From Pseudomonas viridiflava (GTDB taxonomy: Bacteria; Pseudomonadota; Gammaproteobacteria; Pseudomonadales; Pseudomonadaceae): 64,000 nt of DNA. The DNA lies in contig NZ_UTBZ01000164.1 of assembly GCF_900580865.1 (NCBI RefSeq), positions 248,001 through 312,000 on the forward strand. The letters are read 5' to 3'. This document shows, piece by piece, positions 1 to 8,859 of the stretch. Position numbers and translations under genes: made by a program. The notes beneath the pieces are model-generated. The model was not told the origin of the DNA and made no database searches. It saw nothing but the letters and a program-made list of their open reading frames with translations. Numbering within the stretch: position 1 is the first letter of the stretch; each line of letters opens with the position of its first letter.

Positions 1-599
1 AATGGTTCGAGGCCAGCCAGCATCAGACAGCACTGGACCCGATGCTTCGTGCGGGCATCGCCCATTTCTGGTTCGTCACCTTGCATCCGTTCGACGATGG
101 CAACGGCCGTCTGACCCGCACCATCACTGATCTGGCACTGGCACAGGGCGAAGCGCAAGCCATCCGTTTCTACGCCATGTCGGCGAGCATTCTGGATGAT
201 CGGTCCGGCTACTATCGGATTCTGGAATCGAGTCAAAAAGCCACACTGGACATCACTGAATGGCTCACATGGTTCCTGCAAACCCTGCTACGCAGTCTGC
301 AACAAGCCATCACCCGCATTGAAAGCGTGCTGGGCAAGACGCGTTTCTGGCAGGCACACCGCGAGTCCGAACTTTCGGCGGAGCAGGTCAAAGTGCTCAA
401 TCGTCTGCTCGACGGCGGCGAGCGGGGCTTTGAGCACGGCATCAGTGCCGGGCAATATCAAGCGGTGGCGAAAGTGTCGAAGGCCACAGCAACCCGACAC
501 CTTGCGGATTTGCTGGAGAAAGGTTGCCTTCAACGCTTGCCGGGAGGAGGTCGTAGCACCCGCTATCAGATCAACTATCCCGACAGAGCTACACATTAA
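1..599 (+). CDS. Fic family protein, 3' part
   Basis: The gene starts before the window; the frame is open from base 3. Fic proteins usually transfer AMP from ATP onto a hydroxyl side chain of a target protein. The core motif HPFDDGNGR is visible at bases 84-110 and contains the catalytic His, the phosphate-binding Gly-Asn-Gly and the Arg. The last ~70 residues look like a winged helix-turn-helix (ATATRHLADLLEKGCL near bases 484-531), an arrangement seen in stand-alone Fic proteins with a DNA-binding-like tail. The N-terminus, where an inhibitory helix could lie, is outside the window, so its regulation cannot be judged. The target is unknown. Confidence 0.9.
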   Translation, partial: WFEASQHQTALDPMLRAGIAHFWFVTLHPFDDGNGRLTRTITDLALAQGEAQAIRFYAMSASILDDRSGYYRILESSQKATLDITEWLTWFLQTLLRSLQQAITRIESVLGKTRFWQAHRESELSAEQVKVLNRLLDGGERGFEHGISAGQYQAVAKVSKATATRHLADLLEKGCLQRLPGGGRSTRYQINYPDRATH

Positions 600-681
600 T
601 CTCACCCAGCACAGAGCCATTTCTGTCCTTGGGAGCCGGCCCGCTCATTTGCCCATAACCCCCCTATCTGCTAGTGTCGCG

Positions 682-700
682 CCGGTTTAACGTCAACCGG
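682..700 (+). repeat. Small inverted repeat upstream of xseB
   Basis: CCGGTT at 682-687 and AACCGG at 695-700 form a 6-bp stem with a 7-nt loop just before the xseB start codon. It may be a leader hairpin or chance. No protein-binding motif was recognised. Confidence 0.3.
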
Positions 701-711
701 AAATCGCCGCC

Positions 712-954
712 ATGGCCCGCAAAAAAGCTGCACTGGATTTCGAACAGTCCCTCGCCGACCTGCAAACACTGGTCGAGCGTCTGGAGAACGGTGAATTGTC
801 GCTGGAAGACTCGCTGACCGCTTTCGAGCAGGGCATCGGCCTGACCCGTGACTGCCAGGCAGCGCTGGCGCAAGCCGAGCAGAAGGTGCAAGTGCTGCTG
901 GAGCGCGATGGCGAACTCGCCGAGGAACCCTTCGACGCGGAACAGCCAGAATGA
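712..954 (+). CDS. xseB: Exodeoxyribonuclease VII small subunit XseB
   Basis: The 80-residue protein has the usual XseB length and pattern (FEQSLADLQTLVERLENGELSLEDS, two amphipathic helices). Several copies bind one XseA large subunit to form exonuclease VII, which degrades single-stranded DNA to oligonucleotides in repair. It is the first gene of an xseB-ispA-dxs run, and its stop codon overlaps the ispA start in an ATGA, so the two are translationally coupled. xseA is not in this window, as is common. Confidence 0.97.
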   Translation: MARKKAALDFEQSLADLQTLVERLENGELSLEDSLTAFEQGIGLTRDCQAALAQAEQKVQVLLERDGELAEEPFDAEQPE

Positions 955-1838
955 TTGCGGCGTATACGGCGAGCAGTCAGACCCGGGTTAACGCAGCGCT
1001 GGAAACCCTGTTCAACGCGCCGTTGCCGGAGTTGGCGCGGCTTTACGAAGCCATGCGCTACAGCGTGATGAACGGCGGTAAACGCGTGCGTCCGCTGCTG
1101 GCCTACGCGGCGTGCGAAGCGCTCGGCGGCAAAGCTGAGCAAGCCAACGGCGCGGCCTGCGCGGTTGAGCTGATCCACGCCTACTCGCTGGTTCACGATG
1201 ATTTGCCGGCGATGGACGACGACGATCTGCGTCGCGGCCAGCCGACCACTCACAAGAAATTCGATGAAGCCTGCGCGATTCTCGCCGGTGACGGTTTGCA
1301 AAGTCTGGCCTTCAGCGCCCTGCTCGACCCGCGCCTGAGCGATTGCAGCAGTGACATCCGCCTGCAAATGGTCACCGCGCTGGCTAATGCCGCAGGCCCG
1401 GCAGGCATGGTCGGCGGTCAAGCCATCGACCTCGGTTCGGTCGGCCTCAAACTTGATCAGAAAGCCCTCGAACAGATGCACCGGCACAAGACCGGCGCAC
1501 TGATCGAAGTCAGCGTCAAACTCGGTGCTCTGGCCAGCGGCCGTGCCGAGCAGGATGAACTCCGTGCCCTGCAGACTTATGCACAGGCCATCGGCCTGGC
1601 CTTTCAGGTGCAGGACGACATCCTCGACGTCGAAAGCGATACCGAAACCCTCGGTAAACGCCAGGGCGCCGACATCGCCCGCGACAAGCCGACCTACCCG
1701 GCGCTGCTCGGTCTCGACGCGGCCAAGGCTTACGCGCTGGAACTGCGCGATCAGGCCCTGCACGCCCTGCGACCGTTTGACGCGGCAGCCGAGCCGTTGC
1801 GCGAGCTGGCCCGGTATATCGTCGAGCGGCGCAACTGA
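951..1838 (+). CDS. ispA: Farnesyl diphosphate synthase (geranyltranstransferase)
   Basis: Condenses dimethylallyl or geranyl diphosphate with isopentenyl diphosphate to make farnesyl diphosphate, the precursor of undecaprenyl phosphate and of the ubiquinone side chain. The 295-residue protein carries the first Asp-rich motif (DDLPAMDDDD, residues 83-92), the second (DDILD, 222-226) and the NGGKRVRP substrate-binding stretch (41-48). The start overlaps the xseB stop by 4 nt. The adjacent dxs gene feeds the same pathway. Family and length match bacterial IspA well. Confidence 0.97.
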   Translation: MIAAYTASSQTRVNAALETLFNAPLPELARLYEAMRYSVMNGGKRVRPLLAYAACEALGGKAEQANGAACAVELIHAYSLVHDDLPAMDDDDLRRGQPTTHKKFDEACAILAGDGLQSLAFSALLDPRLSDCSSDIRLQMVTALANAAGPAGMVGGQAIDLGSVGLKLDQKALEQMHRHKTGALIEVSVKLGALASGRAEQDELRALQTYAQAIGLAFQVQDDILDVESDTETLGKRQGADIARDKPTYPALLGLDAAKAYALELRDQALHALRPFDAAAEPLRELARYIVERRN

Positions 1839-1929
1839 CGGCGTATCCGCCAAAAAAGACCAACGCGTGGGCAGGGGGCGATGCATCAGGTAAACTGCCG
1901 CATCTTTTATACCTATAACGATTCGCCTG

Positions 1930-3828
1930 ATGCCCACGACGTTTCATGAGATTCCCCGCAAGCGCCCGACCACGCCCCTGCTCGACCGCGCGAATACGCC
2001 GGACGGCCTGCGCCGGTTAGGCGAAGCCGAGCTGGAAACCCTGGCCGATGAGTTGCGCCTGGAATTGCTCTACACGGTCGGTCAGACCGGTGGGCATTTC
2101 GGTGCCGGCCTGGGCGTGATCGAGCTGACCATCGCGCTGCATTACGTCTTCGACACACCGGATGACCGGTTGGTGTGGGACGTTGGTCATCAGGCGTATC
2201 CACACAAGATCCTTACCGGTCGCCGTGAGCGCATGGAATCGCTGCGCCAGAAGGACGGCATCGCTGCCTTCCCGCGTCGCGCCGAGAGCGAGTACGACAC
2301 TTTTGGCGTCGGCCACTCCAGCACCTCGATCAGCGCAGCGCTGGGCATGGCCATTGCCGCCCGCCTGCAGAACAGTGATCGCAAGGCAATCGCGGTGATC
2401 GGCGACGGTGCCTTGACCGCCGGCATGGCCTTCGAGGCGCTGAACCATGCGCCGGAAGTGAACGCCAACATGCTGGTGATCCTCAACGACAACGACATGT
2501 CGATCTCACGCAACGTCGGCGGTCTGTCGAATTATCTGGCGAAGATCCTCTCCAGCCGCACTTACGCGAGCATGCGTGAGGGCAGCAAAAAAGTCCTGTC
2601 GCGCCTGCCCGGTGCCTGGGAAATCGCCCGCCGCACCGAAGAATACGCCAAAGGCATGCTGGTTCCCGGCACCCTGTTCGAAGAGCTGGGCTGGAACTAC
2701 ATCGGCCCGATCGACGGCCACGACCTGCCAACCCTGATCGCCACATTGCGCAACATGCGCGATCTGAAAGGCCCGCAGTTCCTGCACATCGTCACCAAGA
2801 AAGGCAAAGGCTTCGCCCCGGCGGAAGTCGACCCGATCGGTTACCACGCCATCACCAAACTCGAACCACTGGACGCTCCGGCCGCCGCGCCGAAGCAAGC
2901 CGGCGGGCCGAAATACTCGGCAGTGTTTGGCGAATGGCTGTGCGACATGGCCGCATCCGATCCACGCCTGGTCGGGATTACCCCGGCGATGAAGGAAGGC
3001 TCGGACCTGGTGGCGTTCAGCGAACGCTTCCCGCTGCGCTACTTCGACGTGGCGATTGCCGAACAACATGCGGTGACATTCGCCGCCGGCATGGCCTGCG
3101 AAGGCGCGAAACCGGTTGTGGCTATCTACTCGACGTTCCTGCAGCGTGGTTACGACCAGTTGGTGCATGACGTTGCGGTGCAGAACCTCGACGTGCTGTT
3201 CGCCATCGACCGTGCCGGTCTGGTCGGCGAAGACGGCCCGACCCACGCTGGCAGCTTCGATCTGTCGTACCTGCGCTGCATCCCGGGCATGGTCATCATG
3301 ACCCCGAGCGATGAGAACGAACTGCGCAAGATGCTCACCACCGGCCACCTCTACAACGGCCCGGCGGCGGTGCGTTATCCACGCGGCAATGGCCCGAACG
3401 CAACCATCGAGAAAGACCTCGCGCCGATCGAAATCGGCAAGGGCATCGTCCGTCGTCAGGGCAGCAAAGTCGCCTTGCTGGTGTTCGGTGTGCAACTGGC
3501 CGAGGCGCTGAAAGTCGCTGAGAAGCTTGATGCGACTGTGGTCGACATGCGTTTCGTCAAACCGCTGGATGAAGCGCTGGTGCGCGAGATTGCCGGCAGC
3601 CACGAATTGCTGGTGACCATCGAGGAGAACGCGATCATGGGCGGCGCCGGCGGCGCGGTCAGCGAGTTCCTCGCGCGGGAGAACATCCTCAAGTCGATGC
3701 TGCATCTGGGCTTGCCGGATGTCTACGTCGAGCACGCCAAGCCTGCGCAAATGCTGGCCGAGTGCGGGCTGGATGAGGCCGGGATCGAAGCGTCGATTCG
3801 TCAGCGTCTGGCTTTACTCGACAAATAA
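1930..3828 (+). CDS. dxs: 1-deoxy-D-xylulose-5-phosphate synthase
   Basis: Thiamine-diphosphate enzyme that condenses pyruvate with glyceraldehyde 3-phosphate, the first step of the MEP isoprenoid pathway. It has 632 residues. The cofactor-binding GDG starts at about residue 158, followed by NDND at 186-189. The conserved glutamate that activates the cofactor lies in IAEQHAV (E378), and the C-terminal transketolase domain is complete. The gap of 91 nt after ispA holds no recognised element, so dxs is probably co-transcribed with xseB-ispA. A REP pair follows its stop. Confidence 0.98.
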   Translation: MPTTFHEIPRKRPTTPLLDRANTPDGLRRLGEAELETLADELRLELLYTVGQTGGHFGAGLGVIELTIALHYVFDTPDDRLVWDVGHQAYPHKILTGRRERMESLRQKDGIAAFPRRAESEYDTFGVGHSSTSISAALGMAIAARLQNSDRKAIAVIGDGALTAGMAFEALNHAPEVNANMLVILNDNDMSISRNVGGLSNYLAKILSSRTYASMREGSKKVLSRLPGAWEIARRTEEYAKGMLVPGTLFEELGWNYIGPIDGHDLPTLIATLRNMRDLKGPQFLHIVTKKGKGFAPAEVDPIGYHAITKLEPLDAPAAAPKQAGGPKYSAVFGEWLCDMAASDPRLVGITPAMKEGSDLVAFSERFPLRYFDVAIAEQHAVTFAAGMACEGAKPVVAIYSTFLQRGYDQLVHDVAVQNLDVLFAIDRAGLVGEDGPTHAGSFDLSYLRCIPGMVIMTPSDENELRKMLTTGHLYNGPAAVRYPRGNGPNATIEKDLAPIEIGKGIVRRQGSKVALLVFGVQLAEALKVAEKLDATVVDMRFVKPLDEALVREIAGSHELLVTIEENAIMGGAGGAVSEFLARENILKSMLHLGLPDVYVEHAKPAQMLAECGLDEAGIEASIRQRLALLDK

Positions 3829-3850
3829 ACGCATTACCTGTGCAAAACCC

Positions 3851-3940
3851 TGTGGGAGCGAGCTTGCTCGCGAAAGCGGACTGTCAGTCGACTCATTTTT
3901 GACTGACACACCGTATTCGCGAGCAAGCTCGCTCCCACAG
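3851..3940. repeat. REP pair (REPIN) after dxs
   Basis: Two inverted copies of the 22-base core GTGGGAGCGAGC...TCGCGA lie at 3852-3873 (plus sense) and 3917-3938 (minus sense), separated by ~43 nt. Arrangements like this are mobilised in trans by RAYT transposases; none is encoded in this window. The paired arms could form a long hairpin between dxs and the next gene. Confidence 0.93.
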
Positions 3941-3992
3941 TGGTTTGTGTCACTGCCAAATTGAATCCGCCCCAAGCGTCAACGGACCACCG

Positions 3993-5876
3993 ATGAAACT
4001 CTCGCGCCTCGCCCTGCCCTTCTTCCTGCTGCCGACCGCCAACACCCTCGCCGACACCTTTGAGCGTGATCAGGCACTGAAACTGCCGGACATGCTGATC
4101 TCCGCCAACCGCCAGGTCGAAGCCCGCAACGACAGCAGCGCCGCCAACACGGTATTCACCCGTAAAGACATCGACCGCCTGCAACCGAGCGACGTGCCGG
4201 ATCTGCTGCGCCGCGTCCCTGGCGTGCAAGTGGCGCAGGTCGGCGGGCGCGGCAGTCTGCCGGGGATCTACATTCGCGGCACGCAGTCGGCGCAGAGTCT
4301 GGTGCTGGTCGATGGCCAACGCATTGGCAACTCGACCTCGGGCGACAGCAACCTGCAGCATCTGAACATTGAGCAAATCGAGCGGGTGGAAGTGCTGCGG
4401 GGTTCGCGTTCGGTGATTTACGGCAGTGATGCGATTGGCGGGGTGATTCAGATTTTCACCCGGCGCGGCACTGAGCAAGGTTTGCAGCCACGCCTGCACG
4501 TTGGCTTCGGTAGCAATCAAACGTGGCAGCGCAGTCTCGGCTTATCCGGGGGCGATGACAAAACCCGCTTCAACCTCGGCGCCAGCCTTGATGAAACCGC
4601 CGGGATTGACCGTACTCACGAGTCGTACCCGAGCGATGGCGATCACGATGCCTACCGTAACAAATCCGTCAGCTTGAGCCTCAGCCATGCACTGACCGAT
4701 GACATCGAAGTCGGTGCCAATCTGCTGGATAACCGTGGCAAGAGCGAGTTCGACAACCCGTTCGGTCGCTTCGACATGAACACATTCGAATCGGTCCAGC
4801 AGCAGCCCTATAGCGATTTCAACGTCAGCAGCGTCAGCAGTTATGTCGACGCGCGGGTCAACGAATCCTGGAAAACCCGTGTCGAGTTCGGCCACACCGA
4901 GAACCGCGAGAAGACCCTCGACAAGCTCAGTGACGAACGCACGGTGTTCAACACCTACCGCGACTCGGTGAACTGGCAGAACGACCTGACACTGGACGCG
5001 CGCAACAGCCTGATCCTCGGCGGAGACTGGTACGAAGATCGGGTCAACAGCAGCACCGCGTTCGATGAAGACAGTCGCTGGAACCGTGCGGCGTTCATTC
5101 AGCATCGTTATCAGGCTGACAGTTTCTCTACGGAGCTGGGCCTGCGTCACGACGACAACCAGCAATTCGGCAGCCAGAACACCTGGAGCGGCACGTTCAC
5201 GTTGCCACTGAACCCGGACAACGATCTGTTGCTGAGCTATAGCGAAGGCTTTCGTGCGCCGACCTTCAACGACCTGTACTACCCGGACTTCAGTAACCCG
5301 GATCTGAAACCGGAAACCTCGAAAAGTTATGAGTTGCAGTGGCGCAGTCAGTTGAGCGACAGCAGCCGCCTCGAGGCGTCGATTTACCGTACGGATCTGG
5401 AGGACGCGATCATCTTCGGCAGCAACTCACGTCCGGAGAACGTCGCGTCGGCGCGGATCAACGGTTTTGAAGCGGCATTGAAGCAGGAACTGTTCGGCTG
5501 GCAGAGCAACCTTGGGGTGTCGATCATTGATCCGCGAGATCGCGATACCGGGCACACCTTGGCGCGGCGTGCGCGGCGCACGTTGAGCTGGGATCTGGAT
5601 CGACAGTTTGATCAAATCAGCCTCGGCGCCAGTTGGCAGGCGGTCAGCAGCAGTTATGACGATAAGGACAATACGCAGGCGCTGGGCGGCTATGCGCTGT
5701 TCGGCTTGCGCAGCAGTTGGGCACTGAATCGCGAGATCAAGCTGGATCTGAAGGTCGATAACGTTTTCGACAAGGGCTACAGCCGGGCGAATTACAGCTA
5801 TGACGGCGGTCAGTATGGGTATCGCGAGGAAGGTCGGGCGTGGATGTTTGGTGTCACCTGGACTCCCCAGCTTTGA
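3993..5876 (+). CDS. TonB-dependent outer-membrane receptor, BtuB-like
   Basis: Likely takes up cobalamin or a related corrinoid across the outer membrane using TonB energy. The ATG at 3993 was chosen because it begins a signal peptide (MKLSRLALPFFLLP..., cleavage near LADTF), which the upstream in-frame ATG at 3945 would bury. A TonB-box-like LPDMLISAN follows, then the plug domain (DVPDLLRRVPGVQV ... YIRGTQSAQSLVLVDGQR) and a 22-strand-type barrel ending in an aromatic-rich C-terminus. The length of 627 residues fits BtuB. It converges on a BtuF-like gene, which supports a B12 role. No cobalamin riboswitch was seen in the 164-nt upstream gap. Substrate assignment is by inference. Confidence 0.85.
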   Translation: MKLSRLALPFFLLPTANTLADTFERDQALKLPDMLISANRQVEARNDSSAANTVFTRKDIDRLQPSDVPDLLRRVPGVQVAQVGGRGSLPGIYIRGTQSAQSLVLVDGQRIGNSTSGDSNLQHLNIEQIERVEVLRGSRSVIYGSDAIGGVIQIFTRRGTEQGLQPRLHVGFGSNQTWQRSLGLSGGDDKTRFNLGASLDETAGIDRTHESYPSDGDHDAYRNKSVSLSLSHALTDDIEVGANLLDNRGKSEFDNPFGRFDMNTFESVQQQPYSDFNVSSVSSYVDARVNESWKTRVEFGHTENREKTLDKLSDERTVFNTYRDSVNWQNDLTLDARNSLILGGDWYEDRVNSSTAFDEDSRWNRAAFIQHRYQADSFSTELGLRHDDNQQFGSQNTWSGTFTLPLNPDNDLLLSYSEGFRAPTFNDLYYPDFSNPDLKPETSKSYELQWRSQLSDSSRLEASIYRTDLEDAIIFGSNSRPENVASARINGFEAALKQELFGWQSNLGVSIIDPRDRDTGHTLARRARRTLSWDLDRQFDQISLGASWQAVSSSYDDKDNTQALGGYALFGLRSSWALNREIKLDLKVDNVFDKGYSRANYSYDGGQYGYREEGRAWMFGVTWTPQL

Positions 5877-5905
5877 TTCGAATCTTCGGTGATTTGACTG
5901 GCCCC

Positions 5906-6000
5906 TTCGCGAGCAAGCTCGCTCCCACAGTGGATAGAGCCCAACCACATATTGTCGGCTCGCCATAGAACCGATGTGGGAGCGAGCCTGCTCGCGAAGA
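5906..6000. repeat. REP pair between convergent B12-uptake genes
   Basis: Inverted REP cores at 5906-5930 (TTCGCGAGCAAGCTCGCTCC...) and 5975-6000 fill the gap between the receptor stop and the convergent BtuF-like stop. It may also act as a bidirectional terminator. Confidence 0.92.
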
Positions 6001-6013
6001 AGTCACCACGGTT

Positions 6014-6814
6014 TCAGCGGTCAGGCGCGATCAATTGGCAGAGTTTGGCGGTGGCGCTGATCATTTGGCCACTTGGGCGCTCAAGCCCCTTGTCTATGAC
6101 CAACAGTAAATTTGCTTGCTTCACCGCTGCTACTTGCGGCCAAGCCTTCCACGCATTCAGCTGCGCTTGATCACTCGCAAGAATCACTTCAGGGTCGCGC
6201 TGCAACACCGCTTCAATACTCACCTGCGGCGCCGGCAGACTCAGGTCTTCAAATACATTGCGCGCGCCGCACACTTCCAGCGCATCGCTGATGATCTGCC
6301 CGCCCCCGACGGTGTAAAGCGGTTTGTCCCAGACCTGATAGAACACCCGCAACGGCACATCCCGGCGATAGCGTTGGCGCAGCTCTGCGAGTTGTTTGCG
6401 CAACTCCGCCGCCCGCTTCACCCCACGTTCAGGTCGCCCCAATTGCGCGGCAATGGCTTCTATCTGGGTGGTGAGTTGTTCTAAAGAATGCGGTTCGGCG
6501 ACGAAGGTCGGGATACCCAGGCGCTTGAGCTGATCACGCTGCGCCGGGCCGACACTGCCGGGCCACAGCAACAACAAATCAGGCTTGAGGCTCAGTAGCG
6601 GTTCCATGTCGAGTTGGCCATAGCGGCCGACAGAGGGGACGGTGGCAATTTCAGCAGGACGCTCCCCGGCATCGAGCACACCGACCAATAGATCAGCCGA
6701 ACCCAGCTCAACGACGATTTCAGAAAGCGACGGCGCGAGGCTGACCACCCGCAGGTTCGCCAGCACAGGGCCACTGACGGCCAGCAGCAGAAGCGCCAGC
6801 CACAGACGGCGCAT
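6014..6814 (-). CDS. Cobalamin-binding periplasmic protein, BtuF-like
   Basis: Periplasmic substrate-binding protein of the helical-backbone (BtuF/FhuD) class. Residues 1-19 form a signal peptide (MRRLWLALLLLAVSGPVLA). The mature protein opens with RVVSLAPSLSEIVVELG and contains the VGRYGQLDMEPLLSLKPDLLL stretch typical of BtuF. It has 266 residues. Its start overlaps the stop of the small membrane protein upstream. Partner BtuCD genes are not in the window. Cobalamin rather than a ferric siderophore is inferred from the family pattern and the neighbouring receptor. Confidence 0.85.
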   Translation of the reverse strand: MRRLWLALLLLAVSGPVLANLRVVSLAPSLSEIVVELGSADLLVGVLDAGERPAEIATVPSVGRYGQLDMEPLLSLKPDLLLLWPGSVGPAQRDQLKRLGIPTFVAEPHSLEQLTTQIEAIAAQLGRPERGVKRAAELRKQLAELRQRYRRDVPLRVFYQVWDKPLYTVGGGQIISDALEVCGARNVFEDLSLPAPQVSIEAVLQRDPEVILASDQAQLNAWKAWPQVAAVKQANLLLVIDKGLERPSGQMISATAKLCQLIAPDR

Positions 6815-7233
6815 CAGCCGAGTTGACGCGGGATACGATAGAGATAAAACAGCACCGCCGTGGACAACGCCAGCAGCATCAACGGTACGGCTTCAAGACC
6901 GACAAACACCGCCAGTGCGCCGATCCACGCCGGCAAGGCTGCCGCGAGAAAAGCCGCACGACGACAGGCTGCGAGGGCAATCCACGCGGCCGGTTCATCC
7001 GGGGTATCGAGGGCTTTTTGCGTAGCGATCAGCGCATGTTTGTAGCGGCCGAAAAACTTCAGGCTGACAAACATCGACGCCACGCCGGCAATGAACAACG
7101 GCATCGCCAGCACTGGCAGAATCCCTTTGCCCTGACCAAACAACGCGTTGAGCACGAACAGCGGCACCAACGCCAGCGCGAGGTATTTCCACCAATCGAC
7201 CGACAATCGGCGCCGCACCTGACCGCGGGTCAC
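6814..7233 (-). CDS. Small inner-membrane protein of unknown function
   Basis: The 139-residue protein has about four hydrophobic segments (roughly residues 17-33, 38-57, 93-110 and 113-132) and a basic N-terminus, so it should sit in the inner membrane. A central hydrophilic helix (RYKHALIATQKALDTPDEPAAW) separates the two hairpins. It lies between ribA and the BtuF-like gene with 4-nt and 1-nt overlaps, so the three are probably one transcript. I do not recognise a characterised family. Confidence 0.85.
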   Translation of the reverse strand: MTRGQVRRRLSVDWWKYLALALVPLFVLNALFGQGKGILPVLAMPLFIAGVASMFVSLKFFGRYKHALIATQKALDTPDEPAAWIALAACRRAAFLAAALPAWIGALAVFVGLEAVPLMLLALSTAVLFYLYRIPRQLG

Positions 7234-7847
7234 GCCCGGTCGACCTCGCCCTGATGCTCGTTGCCCATCATGTGGTCGAGCTTGCTGGCCTTGGTCGCCA
7301 GGTAGAGTTTGTTGTGCGGGTTGTGGCCGGTGTGCAACGGCACGCGCTCGGCGACGGTGATGCCCATGTCGGTCAACGCTTTGACCTTGCGCGGGTTGTT
7401 GGTCATCAGGCGCAGGGATTTCACGCCCAGATGCTCAAGCATCGGCAGGCACATGGCGTAATCGCGCTGGTCAGCGGCAAAGCCCAGACGTTCGTTGGCT
7501 TCAACGGTGTCGGCGCCGCCGTCCTGCAGTTCGTAGGCACGGATCTTGTTCAGCAGACCGATGCCGCGACCTTCCTGACGCAGGTAGAGCAACACGCCAC
7601 GGCCTTCACGGGCGATGGCTTTAAGGGCGCCTTCCAGTTGCGAGCCGCAATCGCAGCGCTGACTGAACAAGGCATCGCCGGTCAGGCATTCGGAGTGCAA
7701 CCGGCCGAGTACCGGGGCACCGTCGGCAATTTCACCCAAGCTCAGCACGACGTGCTCGCGGCCGGTGGCTTCATCGAGAAAACCGTGCATGGTGAATTGC
7801 GCAAAAGGTGTTGGCAGCTTGGAAGCGGCGACAAAGACGACAGGCAC
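7230..7847 (-). CDS. ribA: GTP cyclohydrolase II
   Basis: Opens GTP to give 2,5-diamino-6-ribosylamino-pyrimidinone 5'-phosphate, formate and pyrophosphate, the first committed step of riboflavin synthesis. The zinc ligands are visible as C54, C65 and C67 in HSECLTGDALFSQRCDCG. The RQEGRGIGLLNKI substrate loop lies around residues 90-102. It has 205 residues, the normal length. This is the only intact GTP cyclohydrolase II in the window, because the matching domain of RibBA (11418-12509) has lost its cysteines. Confidence 0.97.
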   Translation of the reverse strand: MPVVFVAASKLPTPFAQFTMHGFLDEATGREHVVLSLGEIADGAPVLGRLHSECLTGDALFSQRCDCGSQLEGALKAIAREGRGVLLYLRQEGRGIGLLNKIRAYELQDGGADTVEANERLGFAADQRDYAMCLPMLEHLGVKSLRLMTNNPRKVKALTDMGITVAERVPLHTGHNPHNKLYLATKASKLDHMMGNEHQGEVDRA

Positions 7848-7980
7848 CGGTGTGCTCCTGATCTAAAGAGTCTGAAAATTCGCAGGCCGGCATTGTAACA
7901 GCAGGTTCCTACAGACGCTTAGGCTGAATTATCGGGCATAACGATCAAAAAGTTTGATAACTACCCGGTCGACGTGGATC

Positions 7981-8078
7981 CCTGTAGGAGCTGACGAGTG
8001 AAACGAGGCTGCGATCTTTTGATCTGGCTTTTAGGATCAAGATCAAAAGATCGCAGCGTGCCGCAGCTCCTACAGGGG
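7981..8078. repeat. Second-family REP pair (TGTAGGAGCTGC / GATCTTTTGATC)
   Basis: An imperfect inverted repeat runs from CCTGTAGGAGCTG through GGCTGCGATCTTTTGATC to its complement GATCAAAAGATCGCAGC and CAGCTCCTACAGG. Close relatives occur at 17112-17196 and 18311-18401. The element overlaps the last codons and stop codon of the minus-strand gene that ends at 8070. Confidence 0.88.
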
Positions 8079-8822
8079 ATTCGTCGCGCCCGTAGCGAAC
8101 GGATACGGCTGTTTCCACTTCTCGAAGATCGGCTTCAACTCGCCGCTCTTCACCAATTGCTCCATACGCTGGTCATATAGCGCCATCAGCGCTCGCGCCT
8201 GTGGAGTGTCGGCAAACCCGAGAAACAGCGGTAACTCGGCCAAATGCGAATAGCGATACTGAGTCGAATCCGCCGCCGTTTTCACCACCGCTTCAATCTC
8301 GGTCAGCGCATCAATGTAGAAATCCGCCCGCCCCTGCTTGAGCATCGACAGAATCCCGGTACGCCGTTCGATCTGGTTGTAACGCTTGATGTTCGGCAGG
8401 TAGTTTTCGTAACGATAACCGCGCACCCAGGCCAGTCGATACTTGCCCAGCGTCGCTTGGGTCGGCGATGGATTGCTTACCAGCCCCAACGCATAGATGT
8501 GGTCGGAATCGAAGTTCCAGTGTGGATACAACACCTGCTCGGCTTCGTCGCGATAGGAACCGACCAGCGCGTCGACTTCCTTCAACTGCACCAGCCCGAC
8601 CGAACGGGTGTAAGGCACGCTGCGGATATCGAGCTTGACCCCGGCCGGCTCGAACACCTTGCGTAGCACGTCCCAACCCAGACCATGGCCATCAGCGGCG
8701 GTGTAGTCTTCCCAGTCTTCACTGGCCAGATGGATGACCGCCGGCGTCGGCGCGGCGTCCTGCGCACCGGCCACGGTGCTCAGCAAAGCCAAAACCACTA
8801 ACGCCAACCAGCGTCGAGCCAT
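8070..8822 (-). CDS. Periplasmic amino-acid-type solute-binding protein
   Basis: Belongs to the extracellular solute-binding family 3 fold (SBP_bac_3): VIHLASEDWEDYTAADGHGLGWDVLRKVFEPAGV near the mature N-terminus and MLKQGRADFYIDALTEIE in the second lobe. The ATG at 8822 is chosen because it opens a signal peptide (MARRWLALVVLALLSTVAGA), giving 250 residues; an upstream in-frame ATG at 8963 would run into the pgpA end. No ABC permease or ATPase lies nearby, so it may be an orphan binding protein or a sensor-like component. The final residues are encoded by a REP element. Confidence 0.85.
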   Translation of the reverse strand: MARRWLALVVLALLSTVAGAQDAAPTPAVIHLASEDWEDYTAADGHGLGWDVLRKVFEPAGVKLDIRSVPYTRSVGLVQLKEVDALVGSYRDEAEQVLYPHWNFDSDHIYALGLVSNPSPTQATLGKYRLAWVRGYRYENYLPNIKRYNQIERRTGILSMLKQGRADFYIDALTEIEAVVKTAADSTQYRYSHLAELPLFLGFADTPQARALMALYDQRMEQLVKSGELKPIFEKWKQPYPFATGATNPL

Positions 8823-8859
8823 CCCTAGTCCCCTCACGTGCCCCTGATATCCCTTGGAA

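Noticed and set aside
3829..3992. Cobalamin riboswitch in front of the BtuB-like gene
   Set aside because: The 164-nt gap is mostly a REP pair and lacks room for the riboswitch core; no B12-box-like sequence was seen.
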